Assembly (NCBI GenBank): GCA_021204715.1
Contig: JAJPYW010000099.1
Location: 1-5,872 of the forward strand
Source: Prevotellaceae bacterium
GTDB lineage: Bacteria > Bacteroidota > Bacteroidia > Bacteroidales > Bacteroidaceae
DNA length: 5,872 bases
Direction of reading: 5' to 3'
Of this stretch, positions 5,792 through 5,872 are shown in pieces (position 1 is the stretch's first letter; the number at the start of each line of letters is the position of its first letter). The notes under the pieces are model-generated. The model saw only the letters and a list, made by a program, of their open reading frames with translations. It made no database searches and was not told where the DNA came from. A program made the position numbers and the translations under genes.

Positions 5792-5872
5792 ATGAAACGC
5801 GTACGTTGCCCCAAATGCGAACAGTTCCTTACGTTCGACGAGACGAAATACAGCGAGGGGCAATCCTTGGTA
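5792..5872 (+). CDS. Partial zinc-ribbon protein start, cut by the window end
   Basis: Only the first 27 residues are present, with no stop before the edge. They begin MKRVRCPKCEQFLTFDE, with a Cys-Pro-Lys-Cys pair (Cys6, Cys9) that looks like the first half of a zinc ribbon; the second Cys pair would lie beyond the window. From memory, Bacteroidales proteins with this start can carry a forkhead-associated (FHA) phosphothreonine-binding domain further on, but nothing here shows that. The ATG lies 13 bases after the stop of the SPOR gene, with no strong ribosome-binding site and no promoter box between, so the two are probably co-transcribed. Confidence 0.75.
   Translation, partial: MKRVRCPKCEQFLTFDETKYSEGQSLV

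Overview
The window looks like chromosomal DNA from a member of the Bacteroidales, most likely a Bacteroidaceae relative. The evidence is the set of protein families (Wzi-type capsule assembly protein, an HU-CCDC81-like plus SPOR protein, a Bacteroidetes-type lipoprotein), the TAnnTTTG promoter boxes just upstream of genes, and the lack of strong Shine-Dalgarno sites. Coding regions are fairly GC-rich, and the intergenic gaps are AT-rich. No tRNA, rRNA, CRISPR array, insertion sequence or phage gene was seen.

Layout, left to right. Bases 1-236 hold no convincing gene. They carry a well-formed leftward promoter for a gene outside the window, two inverted repeats, and a rightward promoter for the first gene. 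At 239-1480 (+) lies a complete DEAD-box RNA helicase. It ends 11 bases from the end of a convergent three-gene minus-strand cluster. In transcription order that cluster is a Wzi-like outer-membrane capsule assembly protein (4355-2919), dTDP-4-dehydrorhamnose 3,5-epimerase RfbC (2865-2317) and a predicted lipoprotein (2301-1492). Gaps of 53 and 15 bases, with no recognisable promoter in the 53-base gap, suggest one operon read from a promoter near 4419-4426.

Divergent from this, at 4534-5778 (+), is a membrane protein with N-terminal HU-like domains, one transmembrane helix, an Ala/Thr-rich linker and a C-terminal SPOR domain. Its promoter box lies only four bases before the start codon. Thirteen bases after it begins a gene cut by the window end (5792 onward), whose first 27 residues include a Cys-Pro-Lys-Cys zinc-ribbon start.

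The minus-strand cluster reads as a cell-surface polysaccharide unit: RfbC makes a precursor of dTDP-L-rhamnose, Wzi-type proteins act in capsule attachment or assembly at the outer membrane, and the lipoprotein may be an envelope partner. The HU-like/SPOR protein is the most intriguing item, because its layout could link a cytoplasmic nucleic-acid-binding-type fold to septal peptidoglycan. I see no clear sign of a wholly new system; most of the window is ordinary core genome.
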